From: Proteiniclasticum sediminis
GTDB lineage: Bacteria > Bacillota > Clostridia > Clostridiales > Clostridiaceae
Length of the DNA: 64,000 nt
Reading direction: 5' to 3'
NCBI RefSeq assembly: GCF_018128025.1
Contig: NZ_JAGSCS010000012.1
Location: forward strand, 1 to 64,000
Below are positions 55,848 through 64,000 of the stretch, piece after piece (the first letter of the stretch is position 1; each line of letters opens with the position of its first letter). Under the pieces are notes generated by a model, which saw only the letters and a program-made list of their open reading frames with translations, ran no database searches and had not been told where the DNA came from. The position numbers were made by a program, and so were the translations under genes.

Positions 55848-57803
55848 GTGAGAGAGATGAAACGAAAGACAAAATTGGTGGAGACCACCGCACCAGGAAC
55901 TGGCAGTTCACCGAAAGCCGTGGAGGAGCTCATGGCGGAATTTGACCGGGAGTCCAATACCCGGCATTTCACGGGACTACCCCAGAAGATCATGGAGGGG
56001 CTCCTGGTGGCGTTTGCCCTCTATGTGTTCTGGATGACACTCATCGCCACCCCTCCGGAGCAGGTGCGCCGCGCTTCCTTTTTAGGTCTTTTGATCCTCC
56101 TGGGCTTTTTGCTCTATCCCATCAAGAAGAATCATGCATCCTGGGTGAACACCATTCCCTGGTATGATGTGCTCTTTGCCCTCCTGGGTTCCGGCGCGTA
56201 TTTCTACTATGTCTTCAACTTTGAAGCCATTGTGGCCAAGGCCGTGAACATCGGCACGGTGGAAATTGCCGTGGGCATTCTGGGTCTGGTGCTTTTGGTG
56301 GAGCTCTGCCGCCGAGTGGTGGGGCTGCCCATCCTGGTGGTGGCCGGAGGCTTCATCACCTATGCCTTTGTCAGCGGACACACGGTGAAGCGGGTGATCC
56401 ATCAGCTGTTCTACACCACAGACGGCATCATCGGCACCCCACTGGGCGTTTGTGCCACCTTCATCGTGCTCTTCATCATTCTGGGGTCTTTCCTGGAAAA
56501 GACCGGCATCGGCACTTTCTTCATTGATCTGGCCAACTCCGTTGCCGGGCACGCCTCCGGCGGACCCGCTAAGGTAGCCGTCATCTCCAGTGCCCTGGAA
56601 GGGATGTATTCCGGAAGCTCTGTGGCCAATACCGTAGGCAGCGGCAGTGTCACCATTCCCATCATGAAGCAGACGGGCTATAAGCCCGAGTTTGCGGCCG
56701 CCGTGGAAGCTGCCGCCTCCACCGGCGGACAGATCATGCCCCCCATCATGGGTGCGGCAGCCTTCCTCATGGCGGAAATGACGGATACCCCCTATGCGGT
56801 CATCGCCATGACGGCGATTCTGCCCGCCCTTCTCTACTTCACCGGCATCTTCATGATGATCCATTTTGAAGCGAAGAAGCTGGGCCTTAAGGGACTTCCC
56901 AAGGAGACCCTGCCGAACTTCTGGAAACTCCTTTGGAAGAAAGGGTATCTGTTCCTGCCCATCGTCACCCTGGTGGTTCTCATGAGTCTGGGTCGAACCC
57001 CGGCCTACTCCGCCGTCTATGCCATCTTCACCGCGGTGGTGGTGAGCATGTTCAGCAAGGAGACCCGGCTTACGCCGAAAACCTTTGGGGAAGCTCTTGC
57101 CAATGGCTCCAAGAACACCATGGGGGTGGCTGTGGCCTGTGCCATGGCGGGCATCATCGTGGGCATCGTCACCCTCACGGGGCTGGGACAGGATCTACTC
57201 CACGTCCTCATGTCCGTGGCGGGCACGAGCAAGCTCCTGGCCCTTTTCCTCACCATGGTGAGCTGCATCATTCTGGGGATGGGCGTCCCCACCACGGCCA
57301 ACTATGTCATCATGGCCACCATTACAGCGCCCATCGTCATGAGTATGGGCGTCCCCATGCTGGCCGCCCACATGTTCGTCTTCTACTTCGGCATCGTGGC
57401 CGATATCACCCCGCCGGTGGCTTTGGCGGCCTATGCGGGATCCGCCATCGCCCATTCGGATCCCTTCAAAACCGGTGTTCTGGCCACGCGTCTGGCCATC
57501 ACCGCCTTCATCGTTCCCTATATCTTTGCCTTTAACCCCGCCATGCTCCTCATCGACACCACGCCGCTGGAGGTGGGGCGCATCGTCCTCACGTCCCTCC
57601 TGGGCATTTATGGCGTGGCAGCGGGCATGGAAGGCTATATGTTCACCAGGATGGCGCCCTGGGAGCGCCTGGTCATCCTGGCTGGAGGTCTCATGCTCAT
57701 CGATCCCAATATGATCACTGATGTTCTCGGCATCGCCGTCATTGCCCTGATGATCATGGGTCAGCGGACCAAGATGAAGAAGGCCGAACTGGTTTCAGCC
57801 TAA
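55848..57803 (+). CDS. Fused TRAP transporter permease (4TM/12TM)
   Basis: A 651-residue permease in which the small DctQ-like and large DctM-like units are fused, the form that goes with TAXI binding proteins. After a cytoplasmic N-terminus, about 16-18 helices follow. SALEGMYSGSSVANTVGSGSVTIP and AAAVEAAASTGGQIMPPIMGAAAF are the conserved M-unit motifs, and GMGVPTTANYVIMATITAP the second half signature. TRAP systems are driven by ion gradients. The start is GTG 55848 or ATG 55857. Confidence 0.93.
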   Translation: MREMKRKTKLVETTAPGTGSSPKAVEELMAEFDRESNTRHFTGLPQKIMEGLLVAFALYVFWMTLIATPPEQVRRASFLGLLILLGFLLYPIKKNHASWVNTIPWYDVLFALLGSGAYFYYVFNFEAIVAKAVNIGTVEIAVGILGLVLLVELCRRVVGLPILVVAGGFITYAFVSGHTVKRVIHQLFYTTDGIIGTPLGVCATFIVLFIILGSFLEKTGIGTFFIDLANSVAGHASGGPAKVAVISSALEGMYSGSSVANTVGSGSVTIPIMKQTGYKPEFAAAVEAAASTGGQIMPPIMGAAAFLMAEMTDTPYAVIAMTAILPALLYFTGIFMMIHFEAKKLGLKGLPKETLPNFWKLLWKKGYLFLPIVTLVVLMSLGRTPAYSAVYAIFTAVVVSMFSKETRLTPKTFGEALANGSKNTMGVAVACAMAGIIVGIVTLTGLGQDLLHVLMSVAGTSKLLALFLTMVSCIILGMGVPTTANYVIMATITAPIVMSMGVPMLAAHMFVFYFGIVADITPPVALAAYAGSAIAHSDPFKTGVLATRLAITAFIVPYIFAFNPAMLLIDTTPLEVGRIVLTSLLGIYGVAAGMEGYMFTRMAPWERLVILAGGLMLIDPNMITDVLGIAVIALMIMGQRTKMKKAELVSA

Positions 57804-57870
57804 GCTTTCGGGGTACTGTTCAGGGGCAGAAGAAGCTGATATGATGAAAGAAAATGAGCAGGAGGACCCC

Positions 57871-58269
57871 ATGATGCCCAATGAAATTGACGCCTACATC
57901 GCCGCCTGTCCCGCAGAAGTTCAGGAAAAGCTGAAAGCTTTAAGGGAAGTCATCCGGGAAGAGGCGCCCCTGGCCAAGGAAAAGATCAGTTACGGGCTGC
58001 CCACCTTTCATCAGGAACAGAATCTTATCCATTTTGCGGCCTTTGAGGGGCATATCGGAGTCTATCCGGGTTCCGAGGCCATGGAAGTGTTTGCGGAGGA
58101 ACTGAAGGGGTACAGCACATCCAAGGGGACCATCCGAATTCCCCTGACGGAGCCCTTGCCCTTTCCCCTTATTCGGCGCATCGTCCAGTATCGGCTGAAG
58201 GCCGTGGAGGCGCTGAAGGAAGAACGAAAGCGAAAGAAAGCGGAGAAAGCCGCCCAAAAGAAATCCTAG
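57871..58269 (+). CDS. DUF1801 (YdhG-like) protein
   Basis: A 132-residue protein with the YdhG/DUF1801 frataxin-like fold: EVQEKLKALREVIREEAP, EKISYGLPTF and GHIGVYPGSEAMEVF. Members have been proposed to bind iron or act as small chaperones, without certainty. GGAGG lies 5-8 bases before ATG 57871/57874; upstream starts lack this. The C-terminal tail is very basic (EERKRKKAEKAAQKKS). It ends at a shared terminator. Confidence 0.85.
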   Translation: MMPNEIDAYIAACPAEVQEKLKALREVIREEAPLAKEKISYGLPTFHQEQNLIHFAAFEGHIGVYPGSEAMEVFAEELKGYSTSKGTIRIPLTEPLPFPLIRRIVQYRLKAVEALKEERKRKKAEKAAQKKS

Positions 58270-58278
58270 TTCAAATAG

Positions 58279-58320
58279 AGAAGCGGACAGACAAGGATCA
58301 CCCCTTGGCTGTCCGCTTCT
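58279..58320. terminator. Bidirectional terminator between DUF1801 and VOC genes
   Basis: AGAAGCGGACAG (58279-58290) pairs perfectly with CTGTCCGCTTCT (58309-58320). Confidence 0.88.
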
Positions 58321-58737
58321 TTATGGATGTGACTGCTCCTCCAGGAAAGCCTTGGGCACGGTGGGGCCGTTGGTCGAGAGGCAGAAAGGGTGACCCACGG
58401 GATCAAAGAGGATGTGGTAAGAGTCATGAAACTGCCTGGGGGAGTCTTTAGCGCCGATGCTCCGGGCAAAGGCCACGGCAGAGGGAAGATCCGTGACGTA
58501 GAAATCCAGATGGATCTGGCGACCTATGGCCGGGGAAGGGAAGGTGGGGGGAATGTAGTGGTTCACAGCGAAAAAGGACAGGGCCAGATGTCGGCCAAGC
58601 AGCGTGGGATAGGTCACCCCATCCACGATCTCTGGCTGAAATCCCGTGAGCTTTGCATAGAAGTCCATGAGCTTCGGGATATCCTCCTCCAGGCAGTCCA
58701 GCGTGATGGTGTCGAGTAAGATGAAGGGTCGTTCCAT
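58321..58737 (-). CDS. VOC family protein (glyoxalase/bleomycin-resistance fold)
   Basis: A 138-residue VOC-fold protein: ITLDCLEEDIPKLMDFYAKLTGF, HLDFYVTDLPSAVAFARSIGA and DSYHILFDPVGHPFCLS. The fold usually carries a metal site made of H/E residues; H (in IHLDFYV) is present, while the last-strand ligand appears to be absent or replaced (HPFCL), so the activity is open. A GGAGG site precedes the ATG. Confidence 0.83.
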   Translation of the reverse strand: MERPFILLDTITLDCLEEDIPKLMDFYAKLTGFQPEIVDGVTYPTLLGRHLALSFFAVNHYIPPTFPSPAIGRQIHLDFYVTDLPSAVAFARSIGAKDSPRQFHDSYHILFDPVGHPFCLSTNGPTVPKAFLEEQSHP

Positions 58738-58882
58738 GGGAGACCTCCTTTTGATTCATTATCTTCAGCATAGTCGAAAAGGGAAGGGATTGTACAGTCT
58801 GATGAGCCGGAAATGGAGGATAAAAAAGAAGAGGAAGGTAAACCTTCGCTCTTCTTCAGGGTATATGGGTACACGTTGATTT

Positions 58883-60211
58883 TTAGTAGATGCCCAAGCT
58901 TGCCAGGATAATGGCAGGAATGGTGGCCACAACTGGCAGGATCAAGGAAGTAACCATGATGTCGATGTAGGAATCCTTGTGGCTCATGCCGGTGTTGTTC
59001 AGCAGGGTGAGCACTGCGCCGTTGTGGGGTAGGGTGTCCAGACCGCCGGAGGACAGGGATGCGATTCTGTGGAAGGCTGCGGGGTTGATGTTGTTCTGGG
59101 TAGCCAGGTCCATGTACTTGGAACCAAGAGCTTCCAGCGCAATTCCCATACCGCCGGATGCGGATCCGGTGGCACCTGCCAGCAGGTTAACAGCCACGGA
59201 AAGGGAGATCAGCGGGCTTCCGGGGATGGAGAGCAGAATGTTGGTCAGCTCAGCGAATCCGGGAACGGTCTTCACGACGGTACCAAATCCGACGGCAGCA
59301 GCGGTGTTCAGGATGGCTCCGATGGAACCCTGAGCGCCCTTGCCCACGACAGCGATGAATCCGGAACGCTTCTTGAAGTTCAGGATCATGGTGACGAAGA
59401 TACCGGTGAGCAGTGCGATGATGATGTTCTTGGGATCAGAAGCCTTGAGGCCGATCATCGAAGGAACAAAGTTCAGGATGATGATGACCCAAAGCAGGGG
59501 GATGATGGCCAGAAGCACATTGGGAAGATCTTTTTCTTCCACATGGGCTGCGGCGTGAGCGGCATCGGGCTCGGTGAAGACTTCACCCTGGGACTCCAGC
59601 TTTCTCTTCTTCCATTCCAGGTAGAACACGGAACCGAAGAACAGGATGGCGGTGGCGGTGAGACCCATGATGGGGGCTGCTGTGGGGGAAGTTCCGAAGT
59701 ACTTCATGGGGATCAGGTTCTGGATCTGGGGTGTTCCAGGAACAGCCGTCATGGTGAAGGTGAACGCACCGGCTGCAATGGCGCCAGGGATGAGCTTTCT
59801 GGAGATATTGGCTTCTCTGAAGATGGCCAGAGCCAGGGGATAGATGGCGAATACGACCACGAAGAGGCTGACGCCGCCAAAGGTCAGAACTGCGCATCCG
59901 AGGATGATGGCGGAAATGGCGCTCTTGGAGCCCAGGGTCTTGGTGAGCCAGATGGCGATGGCTTTTGCCGATCCGGTGTAGTCCATGAGGTTACCAAAGA
60001 TGGCGCTGAGCATGAAGGCAGGGAACCAGGACTTGACGAATCCCACAAGACCTTCCATATAGGGTCCCATGTAGGCATCAAGAACATTCAGTCCGCCCAG
60101 GAGAGCAACAACCGCTGCAGTGAGGGGGGCAACCCAGACGATGGAATAGCCCTTGTACGCGAGGAACATGAGTAATGCAAGACCTAGAAAAATTCCGAAT
60201 AAACTTAGCAT
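58883..60211 (-). CDS. GntP family permease, likely for 3-hydroxybutyrate
   Basis: A 442-residue transporter with 12 or more helices of the GntP family (gluconate:H+ symporters and relatives). Family motifs are FGGVSLFVVVFAIYPLALAIF and GSASGGMGIALEALG, with SSGGLDTLPHNGAVLTLL near the end. The start at 60211 has GAGGAGG upstream. Its position after the dehydrogenase, CoA-transferase and thiolase genes suggests a hydroxybutyrate or related carboxylate as the substrate. GntP relatives next to 3-hydroxybutyrate dehydrogenase are often annotated as such permeases. Confidence 0.85.
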   Translation of the reverse strand: MLSLFGIFLGLALLMFLAYKGYSIVWVAPLTAAVVALLGGLNVLDAYMGPYMEGLVGFVKSWFPAFMLSAIFGNLMDYTGSAKAIAIWLTKTLGSKSAISAIILGCAVLTFGGVSLFVVVFAIYPLALAIFREANISRKLIPGAIAAGAFTFTMTAVPGTPQIQNLIPMKYFGTSPTAAPIMGLTATAILFFGSVFYLEWKKRKLESQGEVFTEPDAAHAAAHVEEKDLPNVLLAIIPLLWVIIILNFVPSMIGLKASDPKNIIIALLTGIFVTMILNFKKRSGFIAVVGKGAQGSIGAILNTAAAVGFGTVVKTVPGFAELTNILLSIPGSPLISLSVAVNLLAGATGSASGGMGIALEALGSKYMDLATQNNINPAAFHRIASLSSGGLDTLPHNGAVLTLLNNTGMSHKDSYIDIMVTSLILPVVATIPAIILASLGIY

Positions 60212-60252
60212 GTTTTTCCTCCTCAATTTGGATTAGTGCAAAACAACAGGGA

Positions 60253-60286
60253 GGGAAATCCTGTGGTATGGTGCACAGGATTTCCC
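60253..60286. repeat. Perfect stem-loop between the dehydrogenase and permease genes
   Basis: GGGAAATCCTGTG (60253-60265) and CACAGGATTTCCC (60274-60286) form a 13-base perfect stem with an eight-base loop, inside the operon, 42 bases before gntP. The T run after it on the minus strand is poor (TTGTTTTG). It may tune permease expression by RNA processing or partial termination. Confidence 0.72.
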
Positions 60287-60323
60287 GAGCCTGTGCAGTT
60301 TAACAATAAGAACAGGTCAGGGT

Positions 60324-61085
60324 TTAGCCCGCAGTCCAACCGCCGTCGATGGTCATGGTGGATCCGGTGATCATGGCTGCTGCATCGGAGCAGAGGAACT
60401 TGACGACTTCTGCCACGGTGGAGGGCTCAAGAAGCTGCTTGACAGCGGCCTTCTGAAGCATGATCTTGGTCACAACTTCTTCCTCGGAGATGCCGTGGTT
60501 CTTGGCCTGATCGGCAATCTGCTTGTCCACGAGGGGAGTTCTGACATAGGAAGGGCAGATGGAGTTGACGGTGATTCCCTGGGGGCCGCCTTCCAAAGCT
60601 GCAGTCTTGGTGAATCCGGACAAGCCGTGCTTTGCGGATACGTAAGCGGACTTGAACTCAGAAGCGACCAGACCATGGATGGAGTTCAGGTTGATGATTC
60701 TTCCCCACTTGTTCTCCTTCATGTATGGCCAGGAGTACTTGCTCAGCAGGAAGGGAGAGGTCAGCATCAGGTTGATCATGAAGTCCCATTTGTCCTCAGG
60801 GAAGTTTTCCACGGGAGAAACGGTCTGAATTCCTGCCACGTTGACCAGAATGTCCACGGTGCCGAAGGTGCTGGCGGCAAAATCCACCACAGCCTTGTTC
60901 TCGTCGCGCTTGGACAGGTCAGCCTTGATGTAGCTGGCGCCAAGACGGGCGGCATGCTCCTGAAGAGCGGCTTCGTTGATGTCAACCATGACAACCTTAG
61001 TTCCCTCAGCGGAGAACATTTCGGCGATGGCCAGGCCAATGCCGCTGGCTGCGCCAGTGACGACGGCTACTTTTTGATTTAACAT
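60324..61085 (-). CDS. 3-hydroxybutyrate dehydrogenase (SDR family)
   Basis: A 253-residue short-chain dehydrogenase. The NAD loop is TGAASGIG at 10-17, the catalytic triad is S135, Y148 and K152, and AYVSAKHGLSGFTKTAALEG and ICPSYVRTPLVDKQI are close to bacterial D-3-hydroxybutyrate dehydrogenases (BdhA). It oxidises 3-hydroxybutyrate to acetoacetate, or the reverse, with NAD(H). GGAGG precedes the ATG. It is the fourth gene of the thiolase operon. Confidence 0.9.
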   Translation of the reverse strand: MLNQKVAVVTGAASGIGLAIAEMFSAEGTKVVMVDINEAALQEHAARLGASYIKADLSKRDENKAVVDFAASTFGTVDILVNVAGIQTVSPVENFPEDKWDFMINLMLTSPFLLSKYSWPYMKENKWGRIINLNSIHGLVASEFKSAYVSAKHGLSGFTKTAALEGGPQGITVNSICPSYVRTPLVDKQIADQAKNHGISEEEVVTKIMLQKAAVKQLLEPSTVAEVVKFLCSDAAAMITGSTMTIDGGWTAG

Positions 61086-61131
61086 AGTTATCCCTCCATT
61101 TTGCTAAATATACTGTTTCCCTTTTAACGTG

Positions 61132-61788
61132 TTACATAGTGGTCAGGTGTTCCGGAATGATCAGGGTAGCTTCAGTGGCGGCCTGGATTTCTTCGATGGT
61201 GTACTCCGGGTTGACTTCCTTCAGCAGGAGGCCTTCCGGGGTAACTTCGATGACGCACATTTCGGTGATGATGAGATCCACTTCACCTCTGGCCGTCAGG
61301 GGCAGGTTGCAGTGCTTCAGGATTTTTGGGCTTCCCTTGGCCGTGTGCTCCATGGCCACGATGACCTTGCGGGCACCGGAGAGAAGATCCATGGCTCCGC
61401 CCATGCCCGGAACCATTTTGCCCGGGATCATGTAGTTGGCGATGTTGCCCTTTTCATCCACCTGCAGGGCACCGAGAACCGTCAGGTCCACATGGCCGCC
61501 GCGGATGATGCCGAAGGATGTGGCGCTGTCGAAGAAGGCTCCGCCAGGCATGATGGTGACGGGGATTCCGCCGGCATTGGTGATGTAGGGGTTGGCTTCT
61601 TCTTCACTGGGGGAGGGGCCGAGGCCGACAAATCCGTTTTCGGACTGGAAGATGACGGTCTTTCCCTCAGGAACATAGTTGGCCACCTTGGTGGGAAGGC
61701 CGATGCCCAGATTCACGACGTCGCCGTCGTTTAATTCGTGGGCCACGCGCTTGGCGATGAATTCTTGAACTAATGCTTTGTCCATCAT
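61132..61788 (-). CDS. ctfB: 3-oxoacid/butyrate-acetoacetate CoA-transferase, subunit B
   Basis: A 218-residue family I CoA-transferase beta subunit. The active-site glutamate is E50 in [12 protein letters not shown], which forms the covalent CoA thioester. [21 protein letters not shown] and [19 protein letters not shown] are family segments. It transfers CoA between acetoacetate and acetate, butyrate or similar acids. The symbol ctfB (AtoA/ScoB group) is given by similarity. ATG 61788 follows the subunit A stop by one base. Confidence 0.92.
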   Translation of the reverse strand: MMDKALVQEFIAKRVAHELNDGDVVNLGIGLPTKVANYVPEGKTVIFQSENGFVGLGPSPSEEEANPYITNAGGIPVTIMPGGAFFDSATSFGIIRGGHVDLTVLGALQVDEKGNIANYMIPGKMVPGMGGAMDLLSGARKVIVAMEHTAKGSPKILKHCNLPLTARGEVDLIITEMCVIEVTPEGLLLKEVNPEYTIEEIQAATEATLIIPEHLTTM

Positions 61789-61789
61789 G

Positions 61790-62446
61790 TTACAGCGCAC
61801 CTCCATCCACGATGTAGTTAACGAATACTCCAGGAGTATGAACGGAGTTGGGATCCAGTTCGCCGATTTCCACCACTTGGTTGGCTTCCACAATGGTGAC
61901 GTCTGCCGCAGCAGCCATCATGTTGTTGAAGTTTCGGGTGGAGCCCAGGTAGTGGATATTGCCGTACTTGTCCACCATGTTTCCGAAGATGATGGCCACG
62001 TTGGCGCGCAGGGGTTTCTCCAGGAGATACTCCTTGCCGTCCACCACAACTTTGTCTTTGCCCTTTTCCACTTCGGTGCCGAGACCGGTGGCGGTGAGGA
62101 CACCGCCCAGTCCGTGTCCGCCAGCGCGGACCTGCTCGATGAGGGTTCCCTGGGGAACCAGAACCACTTCGGTTTCTCCTTCAAGCATCTGACGGCCGGT
62201 TTCTTTGTTGGTGCCCACATGGGAGGCGATGATTTTCTTGAACTGCTTGTTGACGACCATTTTGCCGACGCCTTTGTCCACAAAACCGGAGTCATTGCAG
62301 ATGAGGGTCAGATCCTTGACGCCCTTTTCAACCAGGGCATCGATGAGGCGGTTGGGGGATCCTACAGCGAGGAATCCACCGACCATGAGGACGTCTCCGT
62401 CCTTGACCAGGTTCACGGCTTCTTGTAAGCTGATTATTTTGTTCAT
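61790..62446 (-). CDS. ctfA: 3-oxoacid/butyrate-acetoacetate CoA-transferase, subunit A
   Basis: A 218-residue alpha subunit of the same family I CoA-transferase. [18 protein letters not shown], the oxyanion [19 protein letters not shown] segment and the [17 protein letters not shown] region fit AtoD/CtfA. It pairs with subunit B into the active complex. It begins one base after the thiolase stop codon. Confidence 0.93.
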   Translation of the reverse strand: MNKIISLQEAVNLVKDGDVLMVGGFLAVGSPNRLIDALVEKGVKDLTLICNDSGFVDKGVGKMVVNKQFKKIIASHVGTNKETGRQMLEGETEVVLVPQGTLIEQVRAGGHGLGGVLTATGLGTEVEKGKDKVVVDGKEYLLEKPLRANVAIIFGNMVDKYGNIHYLGSTRNFNNMMAAAADVTIVEANQVVEIGELDPNSVHTPGVFVNYIVDGGAL

Positions 62447-62447
62447 T

Positions 62448-63626
62448 CTACTTCTCCACGATCATCGAGATTCCCTGTCCGCCGCCGATGCAAAGGGTGG
62501 CTAAGCCGTATCGGGCTTCCCGCTTCTGCATTTCGTGGATCAGGGTGACGAGTATACGGGCTCCGCTGGCGCCGATGGGGTGACCCAGGGCGATGGCTCC
62601 ACCGTTGACATTGACTTTTTCCATATCGGCGTCCAGTTCACGAAGGACGGCCAAGGCTTGTGCGGCGAAGGCTTCGTTGGCTTCCACCAGATCGATGTCC
62701 TTCATTTCCAGTCCGGCCTTTTCCAAGGCTTTTCGGGTGGCAGGGATGGGGCCGCAGCCCATGATGCTGGGATCTACCCCGGCAGAAGCGGAGGAGCGGA
62801 TGGTGACCAGCGGCTTAAGGCCAAGTTCATCAGCCTTTTCCCGGCTCATGACCACCAATACGGCTGCGCCGTCATTGATTCCGGAGGAGGTGGCAGCGGT
62901 GACAGTACCGTCTTTCTTGAATGCCGGTCTGAGTTTACCTACGCTGTCCAGGGTGGTTCCAAACTTGGGATATTCATCGGTGTCGATGACCAGGGGATCG
63001 CCTTTACGCTGGGGAACATAGATCGGGGTGATCTCATCCTTGAAGCGTCCGGCCTGGATGGCCTTTTCGGCTTTGTTCTGGCTGGATACTGCCAGTTCAT
63101 CCTGATCCTGTCGTTCCAGATGGAACTGCTCGACGATGTTTTCGGCAGTGACGCCCATATGGTATTTGTGGAAGGCATCGGTGAGTCCATCATAAACCAT
63201 GGTGTCCACGAGGTTTCCATCACCCATGCGCAGACCCCAGCGGGCTCCAGGCATGACGTAGGCGGATTGGCTCATGTTCTCGGTCCCGCCGGCAACCACG
63301 ACATCGGCTTCACCCAATGCAATGACCTGGTAGGCCAGTTGAACTGCCTTCAATCCGGATCCGCAGACCTTGTTGATGGTCAGGGAAGGAACTTCGACGG
63401 GAATGCCGGCATGGACGGCCACCTGTCGGGATACATTCTGGCCGAGTCCAGCCTGAAGAACGTTGCCCAGGATCACTTCATCCACATGCTTGGGATCCAA
63501 AGCGATCTTTTCCAGGGCGCCTTTAACTGCGGCAGTACCCAGTTCGACAGCGGAGATGTTCTTGAATGCTCCACCAAAAGCTCCGATGGGGGTTCTTTGG
63601 GCGGATACGATAACGACTTCTCTCAT
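62448..63626 (-). CDS. thlA: Acetyl-CoA C-acetyltransferase (thiolase)
   Basis: A 392-residue biosynthetic/degradative-type thiolase that joins two acetyl-CoA or cleaves acetoacetyl-CoA. The nucleophile is C88 in [13 protein letters not shown], the [11 protein letters not shown] motif gives the active-site histidine, and the second cysteine lies in TLCIGGGQG. The length is typical of ThlA/AtoB. It is the first gene of the operon, with AGGAGGAG before the ATG and a promoter at 63696-63723. The symbol is by similarity. Confidence 0.96.
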   Translation of the reverse strand: MREVVIVSAQRTPIGAFGGAFKNISAVELGTAAVKGALEKIALDPKHVDEVILGNVLQAGLGQNVSRQVAVHAGIPVEVPSLTINKVCGSGLKAVQLAYQVIALGEADVVVAGGTENMSQSAYVMPGARWGLRMGDGNLVDTMVYDGLTDAFHKYHMGVTAENIVEQFHLERQDQDELAVSSQNKAEKAIQAGRFKDEITPIYVPQRKGDPLVIDTDEYPKFGTTLDSVGKLRPAFKKDGTVTAATSSGINDGAAVLVVMSREKADELGLKPLVTIRSSASAGVDPSIMGCGPIPATRKALEKAGLEMKDIDLVEANEAFAAQALAVLRELDADMEKVNVNGGAIALGHPIGASGARILVTLIHEMQKREARYGLATLCIGGGQGISMIVEK

Positions 63627-63695
63627 AACTCCTCCTTATGGAATGATTTCTTTCTGCTCTCCATACCCCGAAATATGAGGATGAGAACAACTACA

Positions 63696-63723
63696 TTTAT
63701 AATTTAAACGTTGTCATTGACAA
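63696..63723 (-). promoter_or_regulatory. Promoter of the thiolase operon, overlapping a LysR-type box
   Basis: On the minus strand TTGTCA (63723-63718), 16 bases, TATAAA (63701-63696). The -35 lies within TTGTCATTGACAA (63711-63723), a perfect dyad with a T-N11-A pattern. Confidence 0.6.
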
Positions 63724-63747
63724 ATGTCGACAATCAAAATCTCATGG

Positions 63748-63777
63748 TTGCTATAACTGGAAGTTATGAGGTATAGT
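63748..63777 (+). promoter_or_regulatory. lysR promoter with a second LysR-type box
   Basis: TTGCTA (63748-63753), 18 bases, TATAGT (63772-63777). Between them, ATAACTGGAAGTTAT (63753-63767) is a perfect dyad with a T-N11-A core (63754-63766), so binding there would repress this gene. Confidence 0.6.
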
Positions 63778-63812
63778 ATAAGCAAGTAATTTGAACATCA
63801 AAGGAGATTTCC

Positions 63813-64000
63813 ATGGATATTAATCAGCTGAAGTATTTTGTCGCCATCGTGAATAATGACTTCAATTTGTCCAATGCCTCCAAGAAGCTTCATCTGTCTC
63901 AGCCTGCCCTCAGCAAGTATATTCTGAAGTTTGAAGAGGAGGAAAAGGTCCAGCTGTTCAAACGGAAAAATGGACGTCTCGCCGGCCTTACCCCGGCGGG
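63813..64000 (+). CDS. LysR family transcriptional regulator (partial, cut by window end)
   Basis: The first 62 codons show the LysR winged helix-turn-helix: [13 protein letters not shown], then [19 protein letters not shown] and [15 protein letters not shown] precedes the ATG. The gene continues past the right edge. It is divergent from the thiolase operon, the usual arrangement for a LysR activator and its target, and two T-N11-A dyads lie between them. Confidence 0.92.
   Translation, partial: MDINQLKYFVAIVNNDFNLSNASKKLHLSQPALSKYILKFEEEEKVQLFKRKNGRLAGLTPA

Noticed and set aside
59069-60175. Open frame of 368 codons antisense to the GntP permease, and similar one antisense to thlA (62535-63707)
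   Set aside because: Glycine/aspartate/histidine-rich translation typical of an antisense frame of a hydrophobic or well-expressed gene; no start signals.

Overview
The window carries the replication-origin region of a mid-GC bacterium of the class Clostridia (Firmicutes). Evidence for this: Gram-positive Shine-Dalgarno sites, sigma-A type promoters, the gyrA-gyrB-remB-recF-yaaA-dnaN-dnaA / rpmH-rnpA-yidD-yidC-jag-mnmE-mnmG-rsmG-parA-parB order, and clostridial-type families (DUF3343, DUF951, DUF4446, LonC, TAXI-TRAP). The family or genus cannot be fixed from this sequence alone. Genes run away from the origin on both sides, so most are leading-strand.

Region by region. 1-1000: 5' end of a 16S rRNA gene (minus strand) with a long untranslated leader, downstream of gyrA. 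1-10 kb (minus): gyrA, gyrB, remB, recF, yaaA, dnaN, dnaA. The dnaA-dnaN gap holds a DnaA-trio and DnaA boxes (unwinding side of oriC); the dnaA-rpmH gap holds a second box cluster. 10.5-19.7 kb (plus): rpmH to parB, with three long palindromic parS sites around a small lipoprotein gene just before parA. 19.8-31.2 kb: YtvI-like permease and a cysteine desulfurase divergent from DUF3343/DUF951, then rpsF-ssb-rpsR and yybS-gdpP-rplI-lonC-dnaB, a Nudix gene. 31.2-42.9 kb: pgsA, purA, an HI0933-type flavoprotein, a CoA-binding protein, a Glu-Val-Asp-Thr tRNA cluster, dnaI/dnaD-type helicase-loading genes, murA, walJ, a CxxH/CxxC-like protein, a SEC-C protein, a lipoprotein and rlmH. 42.9-48.8 kb: LTA-synthase-like sulfatase, gpsA, DUF362, and an ECF S component with DUF1893. 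48.9-58.7 kb: accessory genes, including a triplicated FMN-binding-like lipoprotein, nitroreductase/GNAT pair, YjjG phosphatase and a TAXI-TRAP transporter operon. 58.9-64 kb: a thiolase - CoA-transferase - 3-hydroxybutyrate dehydrogenase - GntP permease operon, divergent from a LysR regulator cut by the window edge.

How it works together: the left two thirds is chromosome replication/segregation and translation housekeeping. The right third adds transport and redox functions. The last operon forms a coherent path: import of 3-hydroxybutyrate (inferred), oxidation to acetoacetate, activation by CoA transfer and thiolysis to two acetyl-CoA, or the reverse direction.

Most noteworthy signals: the 215-residue in-register repeats of the FMN-binding lipoprotein, each with a flavinylation-like D-x-x-x-[GS]-A-T motif; a large dyad in its leader; three extended parS palindromes, one doubling as a terminator-like hairpin; an off-origin pair of inverted DnaA boxes; an RlmH lacking its usual C-terminal tail; and a LysR-box-bearing 3-hydroxybutyrate operon. 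No insertion sequence, prophage or CRISPR array was seen.
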